From Nocardia arizonensis (GTDB taxonomy: Bacteria > Actinomycetota > Actinomycetes > Mycobacteriales > Mycobacteriaceae): DNA of 64,000 nt. A program made the translations under genes and the position numbers. Of this stretch, positions 18,203-25,933 are shown one piece after another. Below the pieces are notes generated by a model, which was given only the letters and a program-made list of their open reading frames with translations, had not been told where the DNA came from and did not search any database. Where the stretch lies: positions 62,001-126,000 of the forward strand of contig NZ_LGYZ01000092.1 of NCBI RefSeq assembly GCF_001310275.1. The letters run 5' to 3'. Numbering within the stretch: the stretch's first letter is position 1; each line of letters begins with the position of its first letter.

Positions 18203-18490
18203 TCACTTCGTACGGGGGCGCGAGTGGAAGCCGAGACCCTCGTCCTGCGCGCCCATCCAGGCCGCCTCGTCGGATTTGCTGTCGGGTACGTAGATGGTCT
18301 CTCGAGCCCGCCGTGGCACCTCCGGCGGTGGCGACTGCTCGAACTCGTCGGCGTCGATGGCGAGCCGCTCCAGGTCGTTTTCCAGTCGACGCACGGTCCG
18401 CGCGTCACCGTAGTGCGACCGCAGTGCGCCGATGGATTGCCGGAGCTGTCCGACCGCGTAGCGTAGTTCCGCGATGTCGCTGCGTGTCAT
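18203..18490 (-). CDS. Conserved-looking 95-aa coiled-coil protein, unknown function
   Basis: The N-terminal 50 residues are a charged amphipathic helix (TRSDIAELRYAVGQLRQSIG, then TVRRLENDLERLAID), predicted to be coiled coil. A short acidic/proline linker and a basic tail follow. A near-perfect ribosome binding site (AGGAGGTAACG) precedes the ATG at 18490, so it is surely expressed. I do not recognise the family. It is convergent with the thiolase-like gene. Confidence 0.7.
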   Translation of the reverse strand: MTRSDIAELRYAVGQLRQSIGALRSHYGDARTVRRLENDLERLAIDADEFEQSPPPEVPRRARETIYVPDSKSDEAAWMGAQDEGLGFHSRPRTK

Positions 18491-18590
18491 CGTTACCTCC
18501 TGTGATGGTCAGCGGATACGCGAACCGGCGACCCCTCCGGGGGCGGGGATCCCGCCCTGCGGGCGCGCGTCGCCGGTCGTGTGATCCACC

Positions 18591-18659
18591 ACACAACGTG
18601 ATCTACAACACAGTACAGAAGAATCGTGGATAAGGCTCGCGCGATCGCAAACGTTGTGT
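18591..18659. repeat. Inverted repeat upstream of the coiled-coil gene
   Basis: ACACAACGT (18591-18599) and ACGTTGTGT (18651-18659) are perfect 9-bp inverted repeats 51 nt apart, about 100 nt upstream of the minus-strand start at 18490. They could be paired operator half-sites. Immediately beside the right arm is GTTGCCCAACC (18661-18671), which occurs again at 19828-19838. Confidence 0.45.
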
Positions 18660-18764
18660 AGTTGCCCAACCTTTGCCCATTCGTTTAGTGCGCCGCACCC
18701 AGCCTGTGCCCGCGCGCCGGGACGCGCAACCCGGCCGCCCCGAACCCGGCGCGCGAATACGGCT

Positions 18765-19730
18765 TCAGCCTGCGACGGCGAGTCCGGGACCGCGGGTGAT
18801 CGGCGCCGCCGCGACCCGCTCGACCAGTGCGGCGATCGAGAATGCCACCTCTTCCGCTCGTTCCAGGATCACACCGTGTCCAGCCCCATCGACTCGCACC
18901 AGTTCCGCGCCCGCCAACTGCGAGGCGAGCACCACCGAATGGGCGTAGGGCACCACGATGTCGGCCGAACCCGCCAGCACCAGCGCGGGGATCGCGCCGA
19001 GCCGGTGCAGGGTGGCGGTCTCGTCGAAGGCGATGAGCGAGGTCAGGAAGCTCGCCATCGTGAGCAGCGGTGTGTCGTTGAGCATGGCCGTCGCGACCGC
19101 GGCCATGCGCGGACTCACCCGGCGCGTCCCGAATTGCGCCTCCCGCACGATCGGCTCGACCAGTCGCCGCGTCACGCGGTGCGAGACCCGCATCATGCGC
19201 GGCGCCCGCGCCACCGCCACCTGGAAGGTGGTCACGGCGTACCGGTGCAGGAATCGACCGATGCCGACTTCGAACACACCGTTGGCGGCGCCCGCGATCA
19301 AACCGAGCCCGACGACGCGGGCGCCGATCGCGTGCGGGTAGAGCCGGGCGTAGGCGAGGGTCACCATCGCGCCCATGGAATGCCCCACCAGCACGATCGG
19401 TCCGATGGGCGCGATGGTGCGCAGGACCGCGTCCAGATCGTGGGCGAGTTGGTCGATGGTGTAGGTAGCGGCGTCGGCGAGTCCTGATTCGCCGTGACCG
19501 CGATGGTCGTAGAACACCATCCTGGTGTCCTCGCCCCACCGCCGCAGCAGATGCTCGCGCAGATACGACCACGACTCGGTACGCAGGCAATGTCCGTGCA
19601 CGAATACGACGGTCAGCGGCGCCCGGTCCGACCCGAAGATCTTGACCGCGATGGGCACACCATCCTCGGCTGTCACCGTAACGCGGTGGCCGTCGTGATC
19701 GGCGGCCCGACGAGCGATAGTCGTTGACAT
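18765..19730 (-). CDS. Alpha/beta hydrolase
   Basis: A 321-residue alpha/beta-hydrolase with the nucleophile elbow VGHSMGA (Ser118), an oxyanion region FVHGHCLRTESW, an aspartate region LAGSADIVVP and the catalytic His in DGAGHGVILE. The catalytic triad is therefore complete. It could be an esterase or lipase; no signal peptide is visible. ATG 19730 is preceded by ACAGGAGGAATC. Copies of GTTGCCCAACC flank the gene at 19828-19838 (98 nt upstream of the start) and 18661-18671 (downstream). Confidence 0.85.
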   Translation of the reverse strand: MSTTIARRAADHDGHRVTVTAEDGVPIAVKIFGSDRAPLTVVFVHGHCLRTESWSYLREHLLRRWGEDTRMVFYDHRGHGESGLADAATYTIDQLAHDLDAVLRTIAPIGPIVLVGHSMGAMVTLAYARLYPHAIGARVVGLGLIAGAANGVFEVGIGRFLHRYAVTTFQVAVARAPRMMRVSHRVTRRLVEPIVREAQFGTRRVSPRMAAVATAMLNDTPLLTMASFLTSLIAFDETATLHRLGAIPALVLAGSADIVVPYAHSVVLASQLAGAELVRVDGAGHGVILERAEEVAFSIAALVERVAAAPITRGPGLAVAG

Positions 19731-20239
19731 GATTCCTCCTGTCGCTGACCCGCGGACGGAGCATTCTGTCCGGTTGTCGGTGCTTAGTTCCCCGGTGTTA
19801 TCGGCCCATACCAGGCGTTATGCACATGTTGCCCAACCGATGTCGGCGGTCGACCGACGGCGGCGCGGCCTCCGGTCTCGGAATCTGTAGGCGCTTTCAG
19901 CGCCTTTCCTAGAGTCGGCTAGATTTCCCTACCGGCTCCGCATGGCGCCCACTATCGGATCTATGGACATATCTAGAGAATCAACTAGATTCATGAAGAT
20001 TTAGCGATCGGTGGTCGGTGATCGCCGCGGGTGAGCATGTCGGCCGCCAAGTCGGCACTGCCCGTGCGGGTTTCGAAACGGATGAACGAGCGGTTCCCGT
20101 GGCCTGTCGGCGATGTCGATTCCGGTCCGGTGCCATTCGGGTGTGAAAATATTCCGGTCCGCGGCGGGTCGCGGTAGCCGCGAACCGAGTTGGGCCTCGC
20201 CGTATCGGCGCGGACGCATATCGACCGTGGGGAGGATTC
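19731..20239. other. 509-nt intergenic region with AT-rich repeats
   Basis: No gene is supported; the large minus-strand frame here is a shadow of the DUF4254 gene. Near its left end is the hydrolase promoter region with GTTGCCCAACC at 19828-19838. The stretch 19905-19995 is unusually AT-rich and contains ATATCTAGAGA (19969-19979), repeated exactly at 20690-20700 beyond the DUF4254 gene, and two copies of CTAGATT. Confidence 0.45.
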
Positions 20240-20662
20240 GTGCGGAACGAACGGTTTCCGACGAAGGAGGAAGTGCTGAGTGCTTGTCGCGGAGTCGGTT
20301 ACGCCGGACATCCCGTGCTTCGGGCCGCCCACGCGCTGACCGGGCTGCACGAACGGCGATTGACCGGGGGTCGCGACGACCACATCGACGGCCGCAGCGC
20401 CGGGCTGATCCGCGAGATCGACCGATGGGTGCGCGGCCAGTTGCCACCGAGCCGAGGACCCGCCGCCCCGCACACCGAGACCATTGGCGCGGTCATCGAC
20501 CGCATCGCCGCCTATACCGCGGTCGCCTATGCCGCGCTCGTGCGCGGTTCCGATCACGAACTCGATGACGTGCGGCGGCTATTGGCCGAAACGGCGGTCG
20601 GCTACGAGGATCTCGCCGACGATCTGGTGGCCGGGCGGCGGCGATTGCCGGGCGGGTGGTAG
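20240..20662 (+). CDS. DUF4254 protein
   Basis: A 140-residue protein matching the DUF4254 pattern common in Nocardia: KEEVLSACRG at the start, HPVLRAAHALTGLHERR, LIREIDRWV, HTETIGAVIDRIAAYTAVAY and a C-terminal EDLADDLVAGRRRLP. It is all-helical with no enzyme motif; the function of the family is unknown. GTG 20240 follows GGGGAGGA by a few nucleotides. The gene is bracketed by an 11-bp direct repeat (19969-19979 and 20690-20700). Confidence 0.75.
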   Translation: MRNERFPTKEEVLSACRGVGYAGHPVLRAAHALTGLHERRLTGGRDDHIDGRSAGLIREIDRWVRGQLPPSRGPAAPHTETIGAVIDRIAAYTAVAYAALVRGSDHELDDVRRLLAETAVGYEDLADDLVAGRRRLPGGW

Positions 20663-20673
20663 CGCCCGGGTCG

Positions 20674-20689
20674 CGATAGTTTTCTATCG
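20674..20689. terminator. AT-rich hairpin after the DUF4254 gene
   Basis: CGATAG-TTTT-CTATCG is a perfect 6-bp stem with a T4 loop, 12 nt after the DUF4254 stop and between convergent genes. It overlaps the AT-rich repeat block that continues to about 20723. Confidence 0.4.
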
Positions 20690-20696
20690 ATATCTA
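20685..20696. repeat. Left copy of 12-bp inverted repeat flanking the AAA ATPase gene
   Basis: TATCGATATCTA here is repeated in inverted orientation at 21966-21977 on the other side of the ATPase gene. The contained core is nearly self-complementary. It also overlaps the direct repeat ATATCTAGAGA shared with 19969-19979. Confidence 0.6.
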
Positions 20697-20726
20697 GAGA
20701 GGGCGATAGATAGCGATATAGTGTCC

Positions 20727-21908
20727 TCACACGCCGCGCAGGTAGCGGCCGAAGTGGGGGACCGTGAAGCCGATCGTGCCGCGTTCCGCGGAGTAGATGA
20801 GGCCCTTCTTGATCAGCCCGTCGCGCGCGGGGGACAGTGAGGCCGGTTTGCGTCCGAGTTCGGCGGCCACGGCGGCGGTGGCGACCGGACCGTCGTCACC
20901 GGACAGATCGGCCATGGCGCGCATGTACTCGCGCTCGGCGGGCGTCGCCCGCTCGTAGCGGGAACCGAAGAACCCGACCGCGAGTTCCTCCTCGGCGGTG
21001 GGGGAGGCCACCTCGACATCCTCGGCGGTGATCGGACTCTCCGGCGCCTGATCCCAGGCGGCCTTGCCGTACGCCTGCACGAAATAGGGGTAACCATCGG
21101 CCTTTTCGTAAAGGGTGTCCAATGCGCCCGCGGTGAATTCGACGTCCTCGCGCTTGGCGGGCGCGATGAGCGCCTGATCGGCCGAGTCGCGGTCGAGTCT
21201 GTCGATGCGGTGGTAGCTGAACAGCCGCTCGGAGTAGCTCTTCGAGGCCGACAGCACGGCGGGCAGATGCGGCAGACCCGCGCCGACCACGATCAGCGGC
21301 GCGGCGTCCTGACTCAATTCGTGGCACGCGCCGCAGATGGCCGAGACGTCCGCGGCCCCCAGATCCTGCATCTCATCGATGAATACGGCGATGCCGACGC
21401 CGATATCGCCCGCAAGCGCCGCGGCCTCCTTGAGCAGTTCCACCAGATCGATCTCGATATCGCCGGAATCGGCGCGGCCGGAGACCGCGGGGACGTCGAT
21501 GCCGGGCTGCCATCGTTCCCGCATGCCCTTGTCGGCGGTGGCGCGCAGGGCGAATGCCTTGAGAATGCCGAGGAAATCATCGACCCGTTCCGTATTGCGA
21601 TGCGACATGGCGATCGCGCGCGCGGCCATGTGCAGCGCCGAGGACAGCGGACGGCGCAGGTCCTGATCCGGGCGGGCCTCGATCTTGCCGGTGCCCCAGT
21701 TGCGGGAGATCGCGGCCGAGCGGAGCTGATTGAGCAAGACCGTCTTGCCGACGCCCCGCAATCCGGTGAGCATGACGCTGCGTTCCGGCCTGCCGCGGGC
21801 GACCCGCTCCAGCACGATGTCGAAGGCGGTGAGTTGCTTGTCGCGGCCAGCCAATTCGGGTGGGCGCTGTCCGGCTCCGGGAGCATACGGATTCCGCACG
21901 GGGTCCAT
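20727..21908 (-). CDS. AAA/STAND-like ATP-binding protein
   Basis: A 393-residue ATPase of the AAA_16/Orc-like type. Walker A is GLRGVGKT (residues 49-56, Lys55) and Walker B is AVFIDEMQD; sensor-like and lid regions follow (SERLFSYHRIDRLDRDSA, GYPYFVQAYG). The C-terminus looks like a winged helix (VATAAVAAELGRKPASLSPA). Such proteins act as ATP-driven switches or loaders; the partner is unknown. Its ATG lies 58 nt from an AT-rich palindrome that recurs inverted beyond the stop, so regulation or mobility through these sites is possible. Confidence 0.8.
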   Translation of the reverse strand: MDPVRNPYAPGAGQRPPELAGRDKQLTAFDIVLERVARGRPERSVMLTGLRGVGKTVLLNQLRSAAISRNWGTGKIEARPDQDLRRPLSSALHMAARAIAMSHRNTERVDDFLGILKAFALRATADKGMRERWQPGIDVPAVSGRADSGDIEIDLVELLKEAAALAGDIGVGIAVFIDEMQDLGAADVSAICGACHELSQDAAPLIVVGAGLPHLPAVLSASKSYSERLFSYHRIDRLDRDSADQALIAPAKREDVEFTAGALDTLYEKADGYPYFVQAYGKAAWDQAPESPITAEDVEVASPTAEEELAVGFFGSRYERATPAEREYMRAMADLSGDDGPVATAAVAAELGRKPASLSPARDGLIKKGLIYSAERGTIGFTVPHFGRYLRGV

Positions 21909-21965
21909 GCCCTAATACCGTAGCCCCTGCCGTCATCGGAATCTGGGGCAATCTACGGCATGTCA

Positions 21966-21977
21966 TAGATATCGATA
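21966..21977. repeat. Right copy of 12-bp inverted repeat upstream of the ATPase gene
   Basis: TAGATATCGATA is the reverse complement of 20685-20696. It contains the 10-bp perfect palindrome ATATCGATAT when read with the next base, and lies in the promoter region of the minus-strand ATPase gene. Confidence 0.6.
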
Positions 21978-22060
21978 TGTCTGCTTTGTCATCGCGGGTC
22001 ACGGCTCTCTAGGCTGATCGTGTCGGTGCCGGTCGGGTGCGGGTGAGCAGGAGGGGTGTC

Positions 22061-22327
22061 ATGTCCGAAGATCCTCAGTCGGCCGATCTACGGACCACCG
22101 CCGAGGTGGTCGCGGCGTGGGATGTGCCCGAGACCGCGGTACAGGCGGCCCGGATTCGATCGAGCATCCTTATGGCAATCAAAAAGGGGTATGACGATCC
22201 GCAGCTCGTCGCGGATCTCGCGGTCGGGCCACTCGTTATGGCGCTGGGGAAAGTCGAGGTCGCGCTGGCCGACGCGCGGCGAAGGATTGCCGAACTCGAA
22301 CGCGCGCTCGCCGAACGTGATCGCTAG
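22061..22327 (+). CDS. Small coiled-coil protein, unknown (88 aa)
   Basis: An 88-residue protein. The N-terminal part (TTAEVVAAWDVPETAVQAAR) is followed by a helix ending in a heptad-like KVEVALADARRRIAELERAL, predicted coiled coil. ATG 22061 was chosen because AGGAGGGG stands about 5 nt upstream; an in-frame GTG at 22037 is rejected. It is divergent from the ATPase gene. No family recognised. Confidence 0.65.
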   Translation: MSEDPQSADLRTTAEVVAAWDVPETAVQAARIRSSILMAIKKGYDDPQLVADLAVGPLVMALGKVEVALADARRRIAELERALAERDR

Positions 22328-22555
22328 CCAGTCATTTGCTATGAGTCGTTCGCTGCGCTCCGATACCGAATCGTGATCAGACGGCGGGGTAGGTCGCGCG
22401 CACGAATGTCCAGTGAATTTTCACAGGTTCGGGAATTCGCAGGTCTGTGCGCTGGACAACAGTGCATCGGCATCGTAATCTTCTCGTGACTTAGTGGAGT
22501 CTGTCGCTTCGTCCAGGAATCGGCGCCACTGAGTCACCGCCTAATCGGCGGTCGG
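22328..22555. promoter_or_regulatory. Promoter region upstream of the riboswitch
   Basis: A non-coding stretch after the coiled-coil gene. It is relatively AT-rich around 22410-22500 and must contain the promoter for the riboswitch and NlpC/P60 transcript; I cannot fix the hexamers. Confidence 0.35.
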
Positions 22556-22701
22556 GACTCCCCGTTCCGGCTGTCGAGCCGGGGACCCACAGGTTCGTCT
22601 GGGGTGAATCCGCAACGGTATAGTCGCCGTCGCGGTAGGGCCGATCTTCCCGGCCCGAACCCGTCAGCTAACTCGGTCGGCGGGATGAGCAGGAAGATCG
22701 G
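22556..22701 (+). promoter_or_regulatory. ydaO/yuaA-type (c-di-AMP) riboswitch
   Basis: The leader of the NlpC/P60 gene contains the conserved blocks of the ydaO-yuaA aptamer: GGGGACCCAC near 22580, GGGGTGAATC near 22600 and CCCGAACCCGTCAGCTAAC at about 22653-22671. The terminal helix is perfect: CCGATCTTCC (22641-22650) pairs with GGAAGATCGG (22691-22701). This class binds cyclic di-AMP and usually turns off cell-wall hydrolase or osmolyte genes in actinobacteria. The coding start is 13 nt after the aptamer, so control of translation initiation or termination are both possible. Confidence 0.88.
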
Positions 22702-22713
22702 AGACTCAGCTCG

Positions 22714-23367
22714 GTGGGTAAACATAGCTTGCAGCGGGAATCTCGGTTGCCGAATTCCGTCAAGGGTGCACTCGTGATGGGTGCAGTGGCCGCAACTACC
22801 GGTGCCATGCCCGCGGTTCCCGCGATGGCCGCCACCATCAATATCCCCGGCCTGGGCGGTTTCGACGTCCCGGTTCCGCAGGAATTCGATGCGCCGGTTC
22901 AGGAACTCAACAAGCAGCTGGAGCAGGCCCTTACCGCCGCGCCCGCGCTGCCTCCCGCCGCGCTGGGCACTCTGCCCCAGGTGCCGCAGGGCGGTTTGTT
23001 CCCGAATGTCATGGAGGATCACTCCCCGGCCGCCAAGGCCCTCGATGCCGCCAAGACCAAGGTCGGCGCCCAGTACTCCTGGGGTGCCGCAGGTCCGGCC
23101 AGCTTCGACTGCTCCGGTCTGGTGCAGTGGGCCTACCGTCAGGCCGGTATCGAACTGCCGCGCACCAGCTTCGAGCAGTCGCACGTCGGCGCTCCCGTCG
23201 CCTTCAAGAACCTCCAGCCGGGTGACATCGTGATCACCAATGGCGGCGGTCACGTCGGCATCTACGCGGGCGACGGCAAGCTGCTCAACGCCGTACAGTC
23301 CGGCACCCCGGTCTCCTACACCCACCTCGATCCCGACGACGTCGTCACCGCGCGGCGCGTCGCCTGA
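22714..23367 (+). CDS. Secreted NlpC/P60 peptidoglycan endopeptidase
   Basis: A 217-residue secreted cell-wall hydrolase. The signal peptide is long (basic start GKHSLQRESR, hydrophobic VKGALVMGAVAATTGAMPAV, AMA cleavage region). A linker precedes the C-terminal NlpC/P60 domain with nucleophile Cys133 in SFDCSGLVQWAY and His180 in GGHVGIYAGDG. It should cut stem peptides (D-Glu-mDAP bond in the family). The GTG start lies 13 nt after the c-di-AMP aptamer, so expression is probably tied to osmotic or cell-wall status. Confidence 0.9.
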   Translation: MGKHSLQRESRLPNSVKGALVMGAVAATTGAMPAVPAMAATINIPGLGGFDVPVPQEFDAPVQELNKQLEQALTAAPALPPAALGTLPQVPQGGLFPNVMEDHSPAAKALDAAKTKVGAQYSWGAAGPASFDCSGLVQWAYRQAGIELPRTSFEQSHVGAPVAFKNLQPGDIVITNGGGHVGIYAGDGKLLNAVQSGTPVSYTHLDPDDVVTARRVA

Positions 23368-23376
23368 CGGTAGCCC

Positions 23377-23772
23377 TTGGTCGAGCAGGCGGCACCGACT
23401 CAGGCCCGCGTCGATTCGTGGACGTGGTCGGTTCGCCTGTTCAAAACCAGATCCGCTGCCGCCGAGGCATGCCGGGGCGGGCACGTGCGCGTCAACGGCG
23501 CCACGGCCAAACCCGCTCAGCCGGTCCGCGTCGGTGACGAGGTCCGTATTCGCGCGGGCGGTGTCGAACGCATCGTCGTCGTGGAGCGGATCGTCACCAA
23601 ACGGGTCGGCCCGCCCGTCGCGGCGCAATGTCTGATCGACCGGAGTCCACCTCCGCCGCCACGCGAGATCCTGGCCGCCATGCCGCGTCGTGATCGCGGA
23701 TCGGGACGACCCACCAAGCGCGAACGTCGCGAAACCGACCGTCTCCTCGGTCGCGACGTTCCGAATCCCTAG
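23377..23772 (+). CDS. S4-domain RNA-binding protein (Hsp15-like)
   Basis: A 131-residue protein with an N-terminal S4 domain (VDSWTWSVRLFKTRSAAAEA, HVRVNGATAKPAQPVRVGDE) and a basic, Pro-rich tail. Hsp15/HslR-type proteins bind stalled 50S-tRNA complexes; actinobacterial homologues have the same layout. The start is uncertain: TTG at 23377, only 9 nt after the NlpC/P60 stop, is the best candidate. The stop overlaps the stop of the convergent pseudogene. Confidence 0.8.
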   Translation: MVEQAAPTQARVDSWTWSVRLFKTRSAAAEACRGGHVRVNGATAKPAQPVRVGDEVRIRAGGVERIVVVERIVTKRVGPPVAAQCLIDRSPPPPPREILAAMPRRDRGSGRPTKRERRETDRLLGRDVPNP

Positions 23773-24178
23773 ACTCGGCGTTTCGCCGAATCGCCCTGCC
23801 GAGCGGCGATTCGGCTCGACGCCCAGGTCGCGGTGCCGATGGTGACCAGCGCGCCCAATATGATGGCCGAGGATTCCCCCGGGACGAGTACGCGCAGTTG
23901 ACTGCCCACGGTCACCGCCGCGACCGGAACTCCGATCTGCGCCGCGGCGAGTGCCCCGTATCCGAACGGCTGTCCGCTCATTCGGTTCACCAGGTGCGCC
24001 GTGATCGCTGCGGCGCAGGATCAGGCCGAGCAGGATCAGCCCCGGATGTTCGCCGAATTCGCGCAGATTCAGTCGAGCGCCCATCCGGATGAAGAACAGC
24101 GGCGCGAGGAATCCGTCGTTGATGGCGAAGAGCTGTCTGGCGACCCGGCGCGGTTCCCGGATATCCGGGGGTGGCCCG
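23769..24178 (-). pseudogene. Remnant of a CPA2-type cation:proton antiporter (5' truncated, frameshifted)
   Basis: Reading the minus strand gives antiporter sequence in two frames. The upstream part contains FAINDGFLAPLFFIRMGARL and LREFGEHPGLILLGLIL. Then a single-base frameshift near 24005-24020 leads into AAITAHLVNRMSGQPFGYGA and AAAQIGVPVAAVTVGSQLRV. Joined, this reads as the C-terminal third of a KefB/Na+-H+-exchanger-like membrane protein. The N-terminal two thirds are missing and the fragment begins right at the stop of the FAAL gene (24179), suggesting that the lipid cluster replaced or interrupted it. Confidence 0.7.
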
Positions 24179-25933
24179 TCACCCGGGCGACGGGCGGCCC
24201 GCGGTCGCGATCAGGGGGAGTCGGCCCGCGGCATATCGCGTGCGGGTTTCGGCGCGGCGAATCTTTCCGCTCGAGGTCTTGGGGATAGTGCCGGGTTCGA
24301 CCAGCAGGACCGCGAACGGCATCACCTGGTGGGCGACGGCGACGGCGGTGCGGATGTGTCGGGCGATCCCGTCGGTCGGCATTGATTCGGGCAGGTCGGA
24401 GGCGTGTAGTTCCGCGACTATCACCAGGCACTCACGTGCGCCGTCGTCGTGGCCGAAGGCGGTGAGGCGGCCGGGGCGGATGTACGGGGTCGCGGCGGCG
24501 GACGTGGCCTCGATGTCGGAGGGGTAGTGGTTGCGTCCGTCGATGATGATCATGTCTTTGCGACGACCCGCGATATACAGTTCGCCGCGGAAGAGGAAGC
24601 CGAGATCGCCGGTGCGCAACCACCGTTCGGCGCGGCCGTCGAGGATGGCGCCGAAGGTGTTCGCGGACGAATGCGGATCGCCGTGGTAGCCGTCGCCGAC
24701 ATTCGGGCCGGATACCCAGATCTCGCCCACCGCGCCGTCGGCGAGTTCCGTGCGCCGGTTCGGGTCGACCACCGCCACCTGCTGTCCGGCGGGAAATCCG
24801 CACGAGACCAGCGCGATACCATTCGCGTCACCGGCGGCCACCGGCACGGCCGTGCCCGCGCCGAGTGCCTGGCGGTCGAAGTGGTGGGTGACCGGTTCGG
24901 CGCGGTGGTCGGCGACGGTCACCGTGAGGGTCGCCTCGGCCAAACCGAATCCGGGGGTGTGCGCGCGGTGTCGGAAGCCGTATTCGGCGAAGGTGCGGCT
25001 GAATTCGGTGAGGACCTTGGCGCGTATCGGTTCCGCGCCATTGAGCATCGCTTCGAGTACGGACAGGTCCAGACCCGCGCGCTCGTGCGGTGAGGTGGCC
25101 GAAACCGTAAGAGCGAGGCCGAAATCGGGGCTCGCCGTGGTGCCCGCGCGGTAGTCGTCGCAGGCGCGCAGCCAGCGGATCGGCCGCTTCGCGAAATCCT
25201 GCGGCGCGAGCGTCACGCCGTGCACACCGCAGTAGAGCGGTAGCGACAGGCCCAGTATCAGGCCCATATCGTGGAAGAACGGCAACCAGGTCACGATGGG
25301 TCGTTCCCGGGTCGGTGGCACCGCGTCGTACAGCTGGGTCAGCGCTGCGGCGAGGTTGGCGTGGGTGACGCGTACGCCCGCGGGCCTTCTGGTCGATCCC
25401 GAGGTGTATTGCAGGTAGGCCGGATCATGGTCGCCTGCCTCGGGTTCGGGCCGCTCCGCATGCGCGTCGAGGTCCGGTGACAGTATCCGGCCCGCCGCCG
25501 CGCCCAGTGCCGAGCCGGTGCGGACATCGCCCCGCGAGATCACGCCCAATGCGGGCCGCGCGTCCGCCAACACCCCATCCAGCCGTTCGGTCGCACGCGA
25601 TCCGTCGACCGGTGGCAACGGCACGGCGACACGTCCGCTGTACAGGCAGGCCAGGAAGGCGACCACATAGTCGAGCCCGTGCTCGCACAGCACTGCCACC
25701 CGATCCCCGGGCGCGCTGTCGTCCCGCAACCGCTGTGCCAGCGCACATGCCGCACCGAACAGTCGCGCGTAGGTCACCGTTCGCGCGCTGCGCCGCGCGC
25801 CCCGATAGCTCAACGCGGTGAACGCCGACTCGTCCGGCTTCGTCAGCGCCCATCCGGCAATCCGATCGCACAACCGCTCCGGCGCGCTCACGAGAGTCCG
25901 TGCGCCCGGCATGCCGTCCGGTGGCGGTGTCAC
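24179..25933 (-). CDS. Fatty acyl-AMP ligase (FAAL)
   Basis: A 584-residue member of the ANL superfamily. The ATP loop YLQYTSGSTRRPAGVRVTHA is the FAAL form, as in mycobacterial FadD26/FadD32. Other motifs are LPFFHDMGLILGLSLPL, WVSGPNVGDGYHG, LRTGDLGFL and the C-terminal lysine region TIPKTSSGKIRR. FAALs make acyl-adenylates and pass the acyl group to an ACP rather than CoA. The GTG at 25933 overlaps the PKS stop (GTGA), so it is the third gene of an ACP-PKS-FAAL operon. A much longer open frame exists upstream but is a shadow of the PKS. Confidence 0.88.
   Translation of the reverse strand: MTPPPDGMPGARTLVSAPERLCDRIAGWALTKPDESAFTALSYRGARRSARTVTYARLFGAACALAQRLRDDSAPGDRVAVLCEHGLDYVVAFLACLYSGRVAVPLPPVDGSRATERLDGVLADARPALGVISRGDVRTGSALGAAAGRILSPDLDAHAERPEPEAGDHDPAYLQYTSGSTRRPAGVRVTHANLAAALTQLYDAVPPTRERPIVTWLPFFHDMGLILGLSLPLYCGVHGVTLAPQDFAKRPIRWLRACDDYRAGTTASPDFGLALTVSATSPHERAGLDLSVLEAMLNGAEPIRAKVLTEFSRTFAEYGFRHRAHTPGFGLAEATLTVTVADHRAEPVTHHFDRQALGAGTAVPVAAGDANGIALVSCGFPAGQQVAVVDPNRRTELADGAVGEIWVSGPNVGDGYHGDPHSSANTFGAILDGRAERWLRTGDLGFLFRGELYIAGRRKDMIIIDGRNHYPSDIEATSAAATPYIRPGRLTAFGHDDGARECLVIVAELHASDLPESMPTDGIARHIRTAVAVAHQVMPFAVLLVEPGTIPKTSSGKIRRAETRTRYAAGRLPLIATAGRPSPG

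Noticed and set aside
19991..20557. 188-codon minus-strand frame over the DUF4254 gene
   Set aside because: Shadow of the plus-strand DUF4254 gene, which has family motifs and a ribosome binding site.
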